From: Nocardia niwae NBRC 108934 = DSM 45340
GTDB taxonomy: Bacteria; Actinomycetota; Actinomycetes; Mycobacteriales; Mycobacteriaceae
DNA length: 64,000 nucleotides
Direction: 5' to 3'
Assembly (NCBI RefSeq): GCF_001613465.1
Contig: NZ_BDCK01000038.1
Location: 1 to 64,000 of the forward strand
In this document: piece after piece, positions 1 through 12,308 of the stretch
Position numbering within the stretch: position 1 is the stretch's first letter
How the letters are laid out: every line of letters starts with the position of its first letter
The notes under the pieces: generated by a model
Database searches by the model: none
The model's input: only the letters and a program-made list of their open reading frames with translations
What the model was told of the DNA's origin: nothing
Position numbers and translations under genes: made by a program

Positions 1-267
1 AAATATTTGGCACTGACATTCATCGACACACTATTGAGTTCTCAAAGAACACACGCACACACCATCGCCCGGTCTGAGCCGATTGATCGGTGAAGCAACT
101 TTTCCAGCTTAGCTCAGCCGTGAACCCGGTTGCAAACCAGGGTCGCGTTCGAGCTAGTGTGATCGTCAGGCGCTCCTCGTCCTACCTCGTTTCCCTGGCC
201 TCTCACTCAGCGTTTCCGCTCAGCTCCTGGGCCCCGGGTCGGTGTCCGTGTCGCTCTGACTTGGAAT
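1..267 (-). ncRNA. 5' leader of an rRNA operon (16S gene off the left edge)
   Basis: Read on the minus strand, this stretch lies between the promoter at 268-296 and the window edge. Positions 27-50 carry the block TTCTTTGAGAACTCAATAG, which closely matches the boxA-type leader found just before 16S rRNA in mycobacteria and their relatives. No protein is encoded. The position downstream of murA, in the same direction, matches the murA-rrn junction known in mycobacteria. The 16S gene itself is not in the window. Confidence 0.8.
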
Positions 268-296
268 AAGTTACGTGTCTGCGTGCACCATGTCAA
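268..296 (-). promoter_or_regulatory. rRNA operon promoter (P1-like, sigma-70 type)
   Basis: On the minus strand a perfect -35 TTGACA (plus-strand 291-296) is followed by a 17-bp spacer and -10 TAACTT (268-273). Transcription would start near 260 and run into the leader. The position between the murA stop (365) and the leader matches the mycobacterial rrnA P1 promoter. Confidence 0.75.
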
Positions 297-364
297 ATCG
301 CCTGGTCAGCACACATTTTCAGGAACACGTTTGTCGCTTGCCGCCGACATGTACGCCGCAGCCC

Positions 365-1624
365 TCAATCCGTGACACCGACGCGCGTTACATCGCCACC
401 CAGCGCCTGCAGCTGCTCGACGAAATTCGGATACCCGCGATCGATATGGAAGACGTCGTGTACTTCGGTGGTTCCGTCGGCGACCAAGCCCGCGAGGACC
501 AGACCCGCGCCGGCCCGGATATCCGACGACCACACCGGAGCGCTCGACAACCGGGGGATGCCGCGCACCACCGCGTGGTGCCCGTCGGTCCGCGCGTCGG
601 CGCCGAGCCGGATCATCTCCTCGACGAACCGGAAGCGCGCCTCGAAGATGTTCTCGGTGATCATCGAGGTGCCGTCCGCGATGGCCGCCAGGCCGATGGC
701 CATCGGCTGGAGGTCCGTCGGGAAACCGGGGAACGGCAGCGTCGAGAAGTTCACCGCGCGCGGGCGCTCGGCCTGGACCACGCGGAAGCCGTCCTGCTCG
801 AACGAGATGCGCGCGCCGGCCGACCGCAGCTTGTCCAGCACCAGCGACAGATGCTTGGGGTTCACGCCCGTGACGCGGATGTCCCCGAGGGTCATCGCGG
901 CCGCGATGCCCCACGTCGCCGCGACGATGCGGTCACCGATCACGCGGTGGGTGGTCGGCGCGAGGCGCTCAACCCCCTGAATCGTGAGCACCGAGGTGCC
1001 CGCACCACTGATCCGCGCGCCCATCCGGACGAGCATGTTGCACAGGTCGACGATGTCGGGTTCGCGCGCGGCGTTGTCGATCACCGTCTCGCCCTCGGCG
1101 AGCACCGCCGCCATGAGGATGTTCTCGGTCGCGCCGACCGAGGGGAAGTCGAGGCGGATCCGTGCGCCTTGCAATTCGTCGGCCCTGGCCACCACGCAAC
1201 CGTGCTCGATCTCGCTGGTCGCGCCGAGCAGGCGAAGACCGGCCTGGTGCATGTCGAGCGGGCGGGAGCCGATGGCGTCACCGCCGGGCAACGCGACGAC
1301 GGCTCGCTTGCACCGAGCCATCAGCGGGCCGAGCACGCACACCGAAGCGCGGAACTGCGTCACCGCGGGGAAGTCCGCGTGGTACTTCGGTTCGGCGGGC
1401 GTGGTGATGGTGACCGCCCCGCCGTCGATGGTCACGTCGCAGCCGAGGCCGCGCAGCACATCGCCCATCAGCGGCACGTCGAGGATGTCCGGGCAGTTCG
1501 TGATCGTGGTGGTGCCCTCGGCGAGCAGCGCAGCGGCCATCAGTTTGAGGACGCTGTTCTTGGCGCCCCCCACCGTGACCTCACCGACGAGTCGATTTCC
1601 GCCGGTAACCAAAAACCGTTCCAT
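365..1624 (-). CDS. murA: UDP-N-acetylglucosamine 1-carboxyvinyltransferase (MurA)
   Basis: MurA catalyses the first committed step of peptidoglycan synthesis in the cytoplasm, transferring enolpyruvate from PEP to UDP-GlcNAc. The 419-residue length is normal for the family. The substrate-site segment KNSVLK is at about residues 22-27. The catalytic-loop motif reads [11 protein letters not shown], so Asp116 replaces the usual cysteine. The same Cys-to-Asp change in mycobacterial MurA gives intrinsic fosfomycin resistance. ATG at 1624 was chosen because GGAGAGG lies just upstream; the open frame extends to 1798 without a better start. The gene is followed directly by the rRNA promoter, the conserved order in mycobacteria. 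Confidence 0.97.
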   Translation of the reverse strand: MERFLVTGGNRLVGEVTVGGAKNSVLKLMAAALLAEGTTTITNCPDILDVPLMGDVLRGLGCDVTIDGGAVTITTPAEPKYHADFPAVTQFRASVCVLGPLMARCKRAVVALPGGDAIGSRPLDMHQAGLRLLGATSEIEHGCVVARADELQGARIRLDFPSVGATENILMAAVLAEGETVIDNAAREPDIVDLCNMLVRMGARISGAGTSVLTIQGVERLAPTTHRVIGDRIVAATWGIAAAMTLGDIRVTGVNPKHLSLVLDKLRSAGARISFEQDGFRVVQAERPRAVNFSTLPFPGFPTDLQPMAIGLAAIADGTSMITENIFEARFRFVEEMIRLGADARTDGHHAVVRGIPRLSSAPVWSSDIRAGAGLVLAGLVADGTTEVHDVFHIDRGYPNFVEQLQALGGDVTRVGVTD

Positions 1625-1840
1625 GCCGCCTCTCCGCGTATTCGGCGCACTGTTGGTGCAAGGATAGTTTGGGACGGCGCACTGCGGTGCCGCCTCTCCA
1701 CGACTCCCCTCGCCTCCGGACGTTTTCGCCGTTGGAGCGAGTGCCGCGGGATGGGCGTTCTGCGGTGGACGAGGTGACCCCGTCACCCTGCTGGCCATAC
1801 CCCGTGATCGCTCGGGTACTCGCCCGGCGTAGCCCGTCGA

Positions 1841-2422
1841 TCAGGCACTCGGCCGTTCTCCGCCGGGTTTCCACAGGATATCGCCGCCGGGATTGGCCGC
1901 CCGGCTCAGGATGAACAGCAGGTCGGAGAGGCGATTGAGATACTTGGCCGGCAAGACGTTCGTGTCCTCCGGATGCGTCTCGATCGCGGCCCAAGCCGAA
2001 CGCTCCGCGCGCCGAGCGACCGTGCGGGCGGTATGCAGCAATGCCGCCAAGGGCGTACCGCCCGGGAGAATGAACGAATCGAGCGCGGGCAGGCCCGCGT
2101 TGAACTCGTCGCACCATGCCTCGAGCCGGTCGATGTAAGGCTGGGTGACCCGCAGCGGCGGATACTTGGGCTCGGCCACGACGGGTGTGGAGAGGTCGGC
2201 CCCGGCGTCGAACAGATCGTTCTGTATCTGCCGCAGCACGGTGAGCATCGTTTCGTCCGGCCCACCGAGGGCGATCGCCACGCCGATGGCGGCGTTCGTC
2301 TCATCGCAGTCGGCGTAGGCGACCAAGCGTGGGTCGGTCTTCGCGACCCGGGAGAAGTCGCTCAATCCCGTGGTCCCGTCGTCGCCGGTCCGGGTGTAGA
2401 TCCGGGTCAAATGCACGCTCAC
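1841..2422 (-). CDS. PduO-type corrinoid (cob(I)alamin) adenosyltransferase
   Basis: This 193-residue enzyme transfers the 5'-deoxyadenosyl group of ATP to cob(I)alamin, giving coenzyme B12. The N-terminal ATP-binding loop IYTRTGDDGTTGL (about residues 8-20) and the later block VARRAERSAW are hallmarks of the PduO/MMAB family. The start is GTG at 2422 with AGGG upstream; a second GTG six bases downstream is possible. It lies between a DUF2550 gene and murA, all on the minus strand. It may supply adenosylcobalamin to the IcmF mutase encoded at 47.9 kb, which is an inference. Confidence 0.93.
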   Translation of the reverse strand: MSVHLTRIYTRTGDDGTTGLSDFSRVAKTDPRLVAYADCDETNAAIGVAIALGGPDETMLTVLRQIQNDLFDAGADLSTPVVAEPKYPPLRVTQPYIDRLEAWCDEFNAGLPALDSFILPGGTPLAALLHTARTVARRAERSAWAAIETHPEDTNVLPAKYLNRLSDLLFILSRAANPGGDILWKPGGERPSA

Positions 2423-2472
2423 AGCACAACCCTAGCTGGCGCGTCCGGACCGAGCCGTCGGCCCGTGTGGTA

Positions 2473-2895
2473 CTACAGGCCCGGCATCCGGCGGGTGCGG
2501 TCGGACGGGCGGGATTCCACCCAGGAGAGAAAGGCGGTCAGTGAGTCCCGGTCCAGCGCCAGTTCGAAGTCGCCCGCCCGGTCCGACACCGCGATCACGG
2601 CGATGTCGTCGGTCATGATGTCGAACTCGTCGCCGCGCGGTCCGCGGCGATCACCGATCTCGATGCCCTGACGCCGAATGGTGGAATCCGGACCGAGTTT
2701 GAGGCTGGTGAGTTTGAAGAAGACGAGACGATCCTCGTCGTAGCGCATCAATCCGTGCCGCCACCCCTGGCCGCCGCGAGCGGGAAGCACACGCAGGAGC
2801 GCGGCAGTTCCGCCGCGCCGCAACATGATCAGGCGATAAGTCGAGGCGAGCGCGAGGAACACGAGCGTGAGCACCAGAATGATCAGGAGAACCAT
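2473..2895 (-). CDS. DUF2550 family membrane protein
   Basis: This 140-residue protein has one N-terminal membrane segment (about residues 2-20, rich in Leu, Val and Ile), followed by a basic stretch and a soluble beta-rich domain. It matches the DUF2550 family that follows atpC in mycobacteria (Rv1312-like). The function is unknown. ATG at 2895 is preferred because it begins right at the membrane segment; the open frame runs upstream to 3027 but that part is arginine-rich and looks non-coding. A terminator-like hairpin (3081-3116) separates it from atpC, so it probably has its own promoter. Confidence 0.85.
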   Translation of the reverse strand: MVLLIILVLTLVFLALASTYRLIMLRRGGTAALLRVLPARGGQGWRHGLMRYDEDRLVFFKLTSLKLGPDSTIRRQGIEIGDRRGPRGDEFDIMTDDIAVIAVSDRAGDFELALDRDSLTAFLSWVESRPSDRTRRMPGL

Positions 2896-3080
2896 CCCGG
2901 TCTGCAATGCCGTTCGTCCCTTCGCTCCGCCGCCGTGTCGTGCACACGGCATCCGATCGGCGATGTGGACCGGCTCTTCAGGCTTGCGCCTCCGAGCCCG
3001 ATCCGCACATCGCGTGCGGCCATTCAATCACGGCCCCGAGTTTACAAATGGCCCGGCCGTGTCCGACTCGCCTGAAAGAC

Positions 3081-3116
3081 GCTGTCGGCGGTGAAGGAAG
3101 CTTCACCGCCGACAGC
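3081..3116 (-). terminator. Rho-independent-type terminator after atpC
   Basis: A perfect 16-bp inverted repeat (3081-3096 and 3101-3116) encloses a 4-base loop. On the minus strand it is followed by a short T-rich tract. It lies 27 bp beyond the atpC stop codon and would end the ATP synthase transcript. Confidence 0.8.
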
Positions 3117-3142
3117 AGTTGTTCTCGATGACAGGTTGTGGA

Positions 3143-3520
3143 TTACGCGCTCGCGGTCTGCTCGACCGCGCGCACCCGAGCCTGAGCCGCGCGCTGCTGC
3201 TCTTCGCTGGCGTCGGAGTCGGCCAGCACCCGGCGGGCCTCCTCGACGTCCACCTCGTCGGCGAATTCCGCCGACTCGGCCAGGACCCGGACCGAGTTGG
3301 CGGTCACCGAGAAGAAGCCGCCGTGCACCGCGGCGACGACCCGCTGACCGTCGGTATCCACGATCGTCACGGTGCCGCCCTCGACCAGCTGGCCGAGCAG
3401 CGGCTCGTGGCCGGCCATGATGCCGATCTGGCCCTCCGTGGTCTGCGCGCTGACGAACGTCGCCTGGCCGGACCAGAGCAGACGTTCGACCGCGACGAGA
3501 TCGACTGACATTTCCGCCAT
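3143..3520 (-). CDS. atpC: F1Fo ATP synthase epsilon subunit
   Basis: This is the regulatory central-stalk subunit of F1 (125 residues). The N-terminal beta-sandwich carries the family blocks [13 protein letters not shown] and AVHGGFF. A short charged helix rich in Glu and Ala makes the C-terminus. The start is ATG at 3520, six bases after the atpD stop, with GGGAAG upstream inside the end of atpD; a second ATG at 3511 is possible. It is the last gene of the atp operon and is followed by a strong hairpin. Confidence 0.97.
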   Translation of the reverse strand: MAEMSVDLVAVERLLWSGQATFVSAQTTEGQIGIMAGHEPLLGQLVEGGTVTIVDTDGQRVVAAVHGGFFSVTANSVRVLAESAEFADEVDVEEARRVLADSDASEEQQRAAQARVRAVEQTASA

Positions 3521-3526
3521 CGGTGA

Positions 3527-6026
<2,500 letters not shown>

Positions 6027-6152
6027 CAGCGGTTCACACTCCCTTCGTTCGCTGCGTGGGATGGGCGGCATCCGCCGGGCACGAGGTGGTTGCTTCCACC
6101 CTCGTGCCCGTCGCGCATGCCGCGGATCGAATAGCGCATTTGCCGGCTCGCG

Positions 6153-7790
6153 TTACTTCTCGACGTGCTTGCGAGTCACCGACAGCGACTCGACCTCTTC
6201 GTGGTCGAGCTGGCCCGCCTCGGCCTCGTTCACCACGGGGGTGCCGTCGGAGGTGAGGAAGGTGCCGAGGAACTTCTTGGTCGCTGCCTCGATCTGCTCG
6301 GCCGCCTCGCCGTCGAGCACCTTGCCGCCCTCGATCGCCTTGAACGCGTCGGCGGCGCTGCGGTGCAGATCCTCGAGCAGTTCGGCGTTGAAGCGGCGGA
6401 TGTCGGCGACCGGGATCGAGTCGAAGTGGCCACGGTCCACCAGGTAGATCGAGATGATCTGGTCCTCGACCGGCACCGGCGAGTACTGGTCCTGCTTGAG
6501 CAGCTCGACCCAGCGGGCGCCGCGCTCGAGCTGGGCCAGCGAGGCCGCGTCCAGGTCGGAGGCGAACGCGGAGAACGCCTCCAGCTCGCGGTACTGCGCC
6601 AGCTCCAGACGCAGCGAACCGGCCACCTTCTTCATGCCCTTGGTCTGGGCGGCGCCACCGACGCGGGAGACCGAGGTACCGACGTTGATCGCCGGGCGGA
6701 CGCCCTTGTTGAACAGGTCGGACTCGAGGAACACCTGGCCGTCGGTGATGGAGATGACGTTGGTGGGGATGAACGCCGAGATGTCGTTGGCCTTGGTCTC
6801 GATGATCGGCAGACCGGTCATCGAACCCGCGCCCAACTCGTCGGACAGCTTCGCGCAGCGCTCCAGCAGCCGGGAGTGCAGGTAGAAGACGTCACCGGGG
6901 TAGGCCTCGCGGCCCGGCGGGCGACGCAGCAGCAGCGAGATGGCGCGGTAGGCCTCGGCCTGCTTGGTCAGGTCGTCGAACACGATGAGCACGTGCTTGC
7001 CCTGGTACATCCAGTGCTGGCCGAGGGCCGAACCGGTGTAGGGGGCCAGCCACTTGAAGCCGGCGGAGTCGGAGGCCGGGGCTGCGACGATGGTGGTGTA
7101 CTCCAGCGCGCCGTGCTGCTCCAGCGCCGCCTTCACGCCCGCGATGGTGGAGCCCTTCTGGCCGATGGCGACGTAGATGCAGCGCACCTGCTTGGCCGGG
7201 TCGCCGGTCTCCCAGTTGGCCTTCTGGTTCAGGATCGCGTCGATGCAGACCGCGGTCTTGCCGGTCTTGCGGTCGCCGATGATCAGCTGACGCTGGCCGC
7301 GGCCGATGGCGGTCAGCGCGTCGATCGCGGTGATGCCGGTGGCCAGCGGCTCCTCGACCGGCTGGCGCTCCAGCACCGTCGCGGCCTGCAGCTCGAGCAC
7401 GCGCTGTTCCTCGGACTCGATCTCGCCGAGGCCGTCGATCGGCTGGCCCAGCGGGTTCACCACGCGGCCGAGGAACTTGTCGCCGACCGGAACCGAGAGC
7501 ACGTCACCGGTCCGGCGGACCTCCTGGCCCTCCTCGATCTCGGCGAACTCGCCGAGGATGACCGCACCGATCTCACGGTCCTCGAGGTTCAGCGCGACGC
7601 CGAGCACGCCGCCCGGGAACTCGAGCAGCTCGTTGGCCATCGCCGAAGGCAGGCCGCTGACGTGCGCGATGCCGTCACTGGTGTCGGTGACCACACCGAC
7701 TTCTTCGATGGAGGTCTCGGGGGTGTAGCTCTTGGTGTAGCTCTCGATCGCGCTACGGATCTCGTCGGAGGAGATCGTCAGCTCCGCCAT
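6153..7790 (-). CDS. atpA: F1Fo ATP synthase alpha subunit
   Basis: This is the non-catalytic nucleotide-binding subunit of F1 (545 residues). The P-loop [10 protein letters not shown] lies near residues 170-180, and the arginine-finger region [11 protein letters not shown] near 375. ATG at 7790 is preceded by AGGAAGAAC. The C-terminal tail of about 30 residues beyond the enterobacterial length is usual in mycobacteria and relatives, where it is linked to low ATP hydrolysis. Confidence 0.99.
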   Translation of the reverse strand: MAELTISSDEIRSAIESYTKSYTPETSIEEVGVVTDTSDGIAHVSGLPSAMANELLEFPGGVLGVALNLEDREIGAVILGEFAEIEEGQEVRRTGDVLSVPVGDKFLGRVVNPLGQPIDGLGEIESEEQRVLELQAATVLERQPVEEPLATGITAIDALTAIGRGQRQLIIGDRKTGKTAVCIDAILNQKANWETGDPAKQVRCIYVAIGQKGSTIAGVKAALEQHGALEYTTIVAAPASDSAGFKWLAPYTGSALGQHWMYQGKHVLIVFDDLTKQAEAYRAISLLLRRPPGREAYPGDVFYLHSRLLERCAKLSDELGAGSMTGLPIIETKANDISAFIPTNVISITDGQVFLESDLFNKGVRPAINVGTSVSRVGGAAQTKGMKKVAGSLRLELAQYRELEAFSAFASDLDAASLAQLERGARWVELLKQDQYSPVPVEDQIISIYLVDRGHFDSIPVADIRRFNAELLEDLHRSAADAFKAIEGGKVLDGEAAEQIEAATKKFLGTFLTSDGTPVVNEAEAGQLDHEEVESLSVTRKHVEK

Positions 7791-7844
7791 GTTCTTCCTG
7801 CTCTCGCTGTCTGGGTCTGGAATGTCGGGGGTGGTGGAAGCGCG

Positions 7845-8654
7845 CTAGGTGAGGGCCCGGCGCATCTTCTCCAGTCGGCCGATGGCGCTGCCGTCGATCA
7901 CGTCGTCACCGACGCGCACCACGACTCCGCTCAGCAGACTCGGGTCGACCTGGATGTGCACCGTGGTCGCCTTGCCGTAGATGCGCCGCAGCGAGGCGGC
8001 CAGCCGGTCGCGCTGCTGCTCGGTGAGCCCGATCGCGGCGCGCACGTGCGCGACGATCTGATCGCGGCGCGCCGCCGCGAGGTCGGACAGCTCGTCGAAG
8101 GCGGCGCTGATGCCCGACCGCTGCCTGGTCACCACCTGCTCCGCCAGGGTCAGGGTGATGGGCTCCGTCTTGCCTGTGAGCAGTCGCTGGATCAGTTCGG
8201 CCTTGGCCGAAGCCTGCTGCGACCGATCCGACAGCGCCTGCTCCAAGTCGGGGTTGTCGCCGATGATCCGGCCGAGCCGGAACAGTTCGTCCTCGACCGC
8301 CTCGATCCGGCCACGCTGGGCCGCCGACTCCAGCAGCGCCTCCTGACCGAGCAGCACCAGGGTGTCCACCAAATCGGAAGTGCGCGACCAGTTCTCGGCC
8401 ACCGCGGTGGTCAGCACTGCCAGCGTGGCAGCGCTGACCTTGCCGCCGAAGACCCGCTCGCAGAGTTCCGCACGCGCGGAACCCGGCACCGACACGTCCG
8501 CGAGCGCGACACGCAGCGAACGCTGGTCGTCCAGCACGGCGACAACGGCGAACAGTTCCGAGCCCGTCGTGGCCGCAGCACTGTCGCTTCCGGTCAGAGC
8601 GGCCCGAAGCGCCTCCCGAGACCGGGCACTGGCCTCGCGGCTCGCTGCGTACAT
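7845..8654 (-). CDS. atpH: F1Fo ATP synthase delta subunit
   Basis: This is the peripheral-stalk connector of F1 to Fo (269 residues). An N-terminal helical domain is followed by the conserved C-terminal block in which LSGVVVRVGDDVIDGS is the OSCP/delta signature. It is longer than the roughly 180-residue enterobacterial protein, as expected for actinobacteria. ATG at 8654 gives the family-like start MYAASRE. GTG at 8663 is an alternative with GGAAGG 13 bases upstream. Unlike in mycobacteria, it is not fused to atpF. Confidence 0.95.
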   Translation of the reverse strand: MYAASREASARSREALRAALTGSDSAAATTGSELFAVVAVLDDQRSLRVALADVSVPGSARAELCERVFGGKVSAATLAVLTTAVAENWSRTSDLVDTLVLLGQEALLESAAQRGRIEAVEDELFRLGRIIGDNPDLEQALSDRSQQASAKAELIQRLLTGKTEPITLTLAEQVVTRQRSGISAAFDELSDLAAARRDQIVAHVRAAIGLTEQQRDRLAASLRRIYGKATTVHIQVDPSLLSGVVVRVGDDVIDGSAIGRLEKMRRALT

Positions 8655-8673
8655 GCTTCTCACTTTCGCGTCG

Positions 8674-9234
8674 TTACCTTCCGACCCCGATGCCTGCGTC
8701 GGTCTGGTCGAGCTCGTCGAGGAACCGGTCGATCGAGGCCGCTTGCTTGGCCTCGTCGGACACCGACTGCCCGATGATCTTCTCGGCCAGGTCGACGGCC
8801 GTGCGGCCGACTTCGTGGCGCAGCTCGGTCAGGATCTGCTGGCGCTGGGCTTCCAGCTGGGTGTGGCCCGCCGCGATGATGCGGTCGGCCTCGGCCTGGG
8901 CCTCCGAGCGCATCTGCGCGAGGATCTCCTGGCCCTGGGTGCGCGCGTCCTCGCGGATACGCGCCGCCTCGAGCCGGGCGTCGGCCAGCTGCTGCTGGTA
9001 CTGCTGCAGGGTGAGCTGAGCTTCTTCCTGCGCGGCTTCCGCGCGAGCGATGCCGCCTTCGATCTTCTCGGAACGCTCGTCGAGCGTCTTCATCAGGCGC
9101 GGGATCACGTACTTGTAGAACAAGAACCCGATGATGATGACGCAGACGATCGACCAGATGATGTCGTACGTTTCGGGGACGAGAGGATTCACATCCTCTC
9201 CCTCCGCCGCCGCGAGCAAAACTGACTCGTACAT
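8674..9234 (-). CDS. atpF: F1Fo ATP synthase subunit b
   Basis: This is the peripheral-stalk membrane subunit (186 residues). One membrane span (about residues 25-45, ending [12 protein letters not shown]) is followed by a long charged coiled coil. The start is ATG at 9234, five bases after the atpE stop. It is a free-standing b subunit, which separates this genome from mycobacteria, where a second b-type domain is fused to delta. Confidence 0.97.
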   Translation of the reverse strand: MYESVLLAAAEGEDVNPLVPETYDIIWSIVCVIIIGFLFYKYVIPRLMKTLDERSEKIEGGIARAEAAQEEAQLTLQQYQQQLADARLEAARIREDARTQGQEILAQMRSEAQAEADRIIAAGHTQLEAQRQQILTELRHEVGRTAVDLAEKIIGQSVSDEAKQAASIDRFLDELDQTDAGIGVGR

Positions 9235-9239
9235 CGGAA

Positions 9240-9566
<327 letters not shown>

Positions 9567-10394
9567 TCAGTGATCGGCCGCGTGCTGCGCGAGTCCGATG
9601 TATACGGCGGTCAGCAGCGCAAACACGTAGGCCTGCAGGAAGATGACCAACAGCTCGAAGAGCGTGAAACCGAGTCCCGCGAGCAGCGAGAACGGCGAGA
9701 ACACCTTCATCCACGCGGCGGCGTCGAACAGGAAGAACCAGGTCGCGCTGAAGAACAGCACCAGCATGATGTGGCCGGCCAGCATGTTCGCCATGAGTCG
9801 GACGGTCAGCGTGAACGGGCGCAGGATGAAGGTGGAGACGAACTCGATCGGAATCAGCAGCACGTGCAGTGCGGCGGGAACGTTCGGAACGACGATGCTG
9901 CTGCGCATGTAGTTGAGGAATCCGTACTTCCTGATACCGACGTAGTTGAACGTCAGGTACGCGATGACGGCCAGCACCAGCGGCATGCCGATTCGGGCGT
10001 TCGAGGAGATGTTCAACCCCGGCACGACACCCGAGAAGTTCAGAAAGAGGACCGTGAAGAAGATCGTCGCGATCAGCGGGAAGAACTTCCGTCCCGATTC
10101 CTTGCCGAGGACCTCGTCACAGATCTGCTCCTTGACGAAGACCAGGCCGATTTCGGCGACATTCTGCAGACCGCGCGGAACGAGCCGGGGCGAGCGGAAT
10201 GCCAGCACCATCACGACGACGAGAACGGCCGTCATCAGAATGCGGATCAGCATCAATCGATCGAGTTCGAACGGCGTTCCCTCGAACAGCACAGCTGGAG
10301 GGAAGAAGTCGGTAAGCGACGGCGCATGGAACTCGGCCGCCAGAGTGGTGACGCTCAGCGTTCTCTCCCGTGTTCGGGCCGCGGGTACGGTCAT
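9567..10394 (-). CDS. atpB: F1Fo ATP synthase subunit a
   Basis: This is the stator proton-channel subunit of Fo (275 residues from the chosen start). Several membrane helices are visible, and the essential arginine helix reads RPFTLTVRLMANMLAGH. The start is uncertain. ATG at 10394 has GCGGGA upstream, and another in-frame ATG is at 10415. The family-like N-terminus (residues TTLAAEFHAPS) begins about 19 codons downstream, next to a good GGGAGAG, but only CTG codons are available there. Confidence 0.95.
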   Translation of the reverse strand: MTVPAARTRERTLSVTTLAAEFHAPSLTDFFPPAVLFEGTPFELDRLMLIRILMTAVLVVVMVLAFRSPRLVPRGLQNVAEIGLVFVKEQICDEVLGKESGRKFFPLIATIFFTVLFLNFSGVVPGLNISSNARIGMPLVLAVIAYLTFNYVGIRKYGFLNYMRSSIVVPNVPAALHVLLIPIEFVSTFILRPFTLTVRLMANMLAGHIMLVLFFSATWFFLFDAAAWMKVFSPFSLLAGLGFTLFELLVIFLQAYVFALLTAVYIGLAQHAADH

Positions 10395-10683
10395 TCCCGC
10401 GGTTCGATCGGACATTGACGATCAATTTGGGTCGACTCAGGTCGGCTCGAAGTTCGTCAGCAGCTGTGCGGTGGTTCGAATCCACCAGGCGTCTGTACGT
10501 GTGTCGGCGACATTCGTCGACATGCAGAACCGGAACACCCCTCGGAGCCCGGCACGGCAGTAAGCATAGCGGCCCATGCAGGGGATCTCGGCGGTGACCC
10601 CTCACTGATCCCCGACTTGGTCGCTTGCTTACCAATACTTTACCAAGTCATCTACGACAGCGTGTAGGGGGTGGGGGTTTTCG

Positions 10684-11139
10684 TTACTCCCGAGTACCGG
10701 ACGCGGACTCCGAGTCGGTCGTCGTCACGTACGGAACCTTCTGGCGGACAACGCCGTACGTCTCCGCGCCGAGCACGATGATCAAGGCGCCGACCACGGT
10801 GAGGAACAGGACGACCCGATCGTAGAAATCGAACCGCTGGAGGATCGCGACGACGATCAGCGCCACCAGGAGCTTGAGCACCCAACTGACCAGCATGACC
10901 AGACCAGCGGTGCTCGGCGGCAGTTTCGCGCCGAACAGCACGACGGCGGCGGTGGTCAGGATGAAGCCGCCGCCGATCGCGGCGCCCAGGATCGCACCCC
11001 ACACACCGGCGACACCCGAGACGGCGGCGCCGAGCGCCACGGCCAGGACCACCAGCACGCCCAGGCCGATCAGTCCGTAGCGCAGCGCGGCGCGCAGCGG
11101 CGCGTCCGGGCCGGGGACGGGTTCGGGGGTGAAGCTCAC
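10684..11139 (-). CDS. atpI: ATP synthase protein I-like membrane protein
   Basis: This is a 151-residue protein with four hydrophobic segments, located just upstream of atpB. That is the position of atpI, whose product helps assemble the c ring in other bacteria. Sequence conservation is weak, so the call rests on position, size and topology. The start GTG at 11139 follows the wecA stop by 11 bases; its ribosome site is poor. About 290 bp separate its stop from the atpB start, and that gap shows no gene or terminator. Confidence 0.7.
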   Translation of the reverse strand: MSFTPEPVPGPDAPLRAALRYGLIGLGVLVVLAVALGAAVSGVAGVWGAILGAAIGGGFILTTAAVVLFGAKLPPSTAGLVMLVSWVLKLLVALIVVAILQRFDFYDRVVLFLTVVGALIIVLGAETYGVVRQKVPYVTTTDSESASGTRE

Positions 11140-11150
11140 AGCCGCCGACT

Positions 11151-12308
11151 TTACCCGGACGCCGATCCGTCGCCCGCCGGGTCCCCACGCCGTAGCCCCG
11201 GGATGGCGGTGATCACCAGCGCGAAGACCAGCCCGCCCGCCATCAGCAACACGACCAGCCTGCGATCCATCAGCGAGGTGCCGACCGCGCCGAAGGCGAG
11301 CACACCCACCCACAAATAGATCAACAGCACCACGCGGCGGTGCGAATGACCGATCTGCAGCAAGCGATGATGCAAGTGCATTTTGTCCGGCGTCGAGAAA
11401 CTCACGCCCGCGCGAACCCGGCGCACAATGGCGAGCAACAGGTCGAGCACCGGAATGAACATCACCGCGCCGACCAGCAACAGCGGGGAGAGCAGACCGA
11501 CGATGTCGCGCGGGCCGTAGCCCTGCAGCGGGATTCGGCCCGAAGCGCCGGTCGACACCGCGGCCAGCATCAATCCGATCAGCATCGAGCCGGAGTCGCC
11601 CATGAATATGCGCGCGGGCTGGAAATTGTGCGGCAGGAAGCCGAGGCATCCGCCCGCGAGCGCGGCGGCCAGCAGCGCAGGCGGATAGGTGTCCACCGAG
11701 CCGCCCTGCTCGTTCATCAGGCCCAGGCAGAACACGAACACGGCCAGCGCCGCGATCAAGCCCAGGCCCGCCGCGAGGCCGTCGAGGCCGTCGACGAAGT
11801 TCATGGCGTTCACCAGAGTGACGGTGACCGCGACCGTGACCAGTCCGCCCTGCAATCCGTCCAGCACGACCGTGGTGTTGCTGAACGGGTTGTAGATGAC
11901 GTACCAGCCCAATCCCATGACGGCCATCACCCCCGCCGCCGTCACCTGGCCCGCGAACTTCGTCAGCGCGTCCAGGCCCCAGCGGTCGTCCACGATGCCG
12001 ACCAGCACGATGACCGTGGCGGCCACCAGCACGGCGATCGGGATGTTGGGTTTGTAATCGAAGCCGCTGCGCAGCGCGGGCAGCTGATGGGCGAACAACA
12101 CCGCGGCCACCACCCCGATGTACATGCCGACGCCGCCCATCCGCGGAATCGGCTTGACGTGCACGTCCCGGTCACGCGGCACGGCGACCGCGCCGAAGCC
12201 GATCGCCAGCACCCGCACCCCGCCGGTGGCCAGGAACGTCACCACCGCCGAGATGAGCAGCACGACGAGCAGCTCCCGGAGCGGTACGACAGCGCTCGAA
12301 CCCATCAT
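11151..12308 (-). CDS. wecA: Undecaprenyl/decaprenyl-phosphate GlcNAc-1-phosphate transferase (WecA/Rfe-like)
   Basis: This integral membrane enzyme (385 residues, about 11 helices) loads a GlcNAc-1-phosphate-type sugar onto a polyprenyl phosphate, starting the arabinogalactan linker in mycolic-acid bacteria. Family motifs are VHVKPIPRMGG, NAMNFVDGLDGLAAG with the catalytic Asp cluster, FMGDSGSMLIG, and the cytoplasmic His box DKMHLHHRL. The ATG at 12308 overlaps the tsaC stop as ATGA, so the two are translationally coupled. The order tsaC-wecA-atpI-atpB matches mycobacteria. Confidence 0.95.
   Translation of the reverse strand: MMGSSAVVPLRELLVVLLISAVVTFLATGGVRVLAIGFGAVAVPRDRDVHVKPIPRMGGVGMYIGVVAAVLFAHQLPALRSGFDYKPNIPIAVLVAATVIVLVGIVDDRWGLDALTKFAGQVTAAGVMAVMGLGWYVIYNPFSNTTVVLDGLQGGLVTVAVTVTLVNAMNFVDGLDGLAAGLGLIAALAVFVFCLGLMNEQGGSVDTYPPALLAAALAGGCLGFLPHNFQPARIFMGDSGSMLIGLMLAAVSTGASGRIPLQGYGPRDIVGLLSPLLLVGAVMFIPVLDLLLAIVRRVRAGVSFSTPDKMHLHHRLLQIGHSHRRVVLLIYLWVGVLAFGAVGTSLMDRRLVVLLMAGGLVFALVITAIPGLRRGDPAGDGSASG

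Noticed and set aside
6165-8777. Plus-strand open frame of 870 codons opposite atpA and atpH
   Set aside because: It is the mirror frame of highly conserved atp genes in GC-rich DNA, with Arg/Gly/Asp-rich composition and no domain; a shadow.
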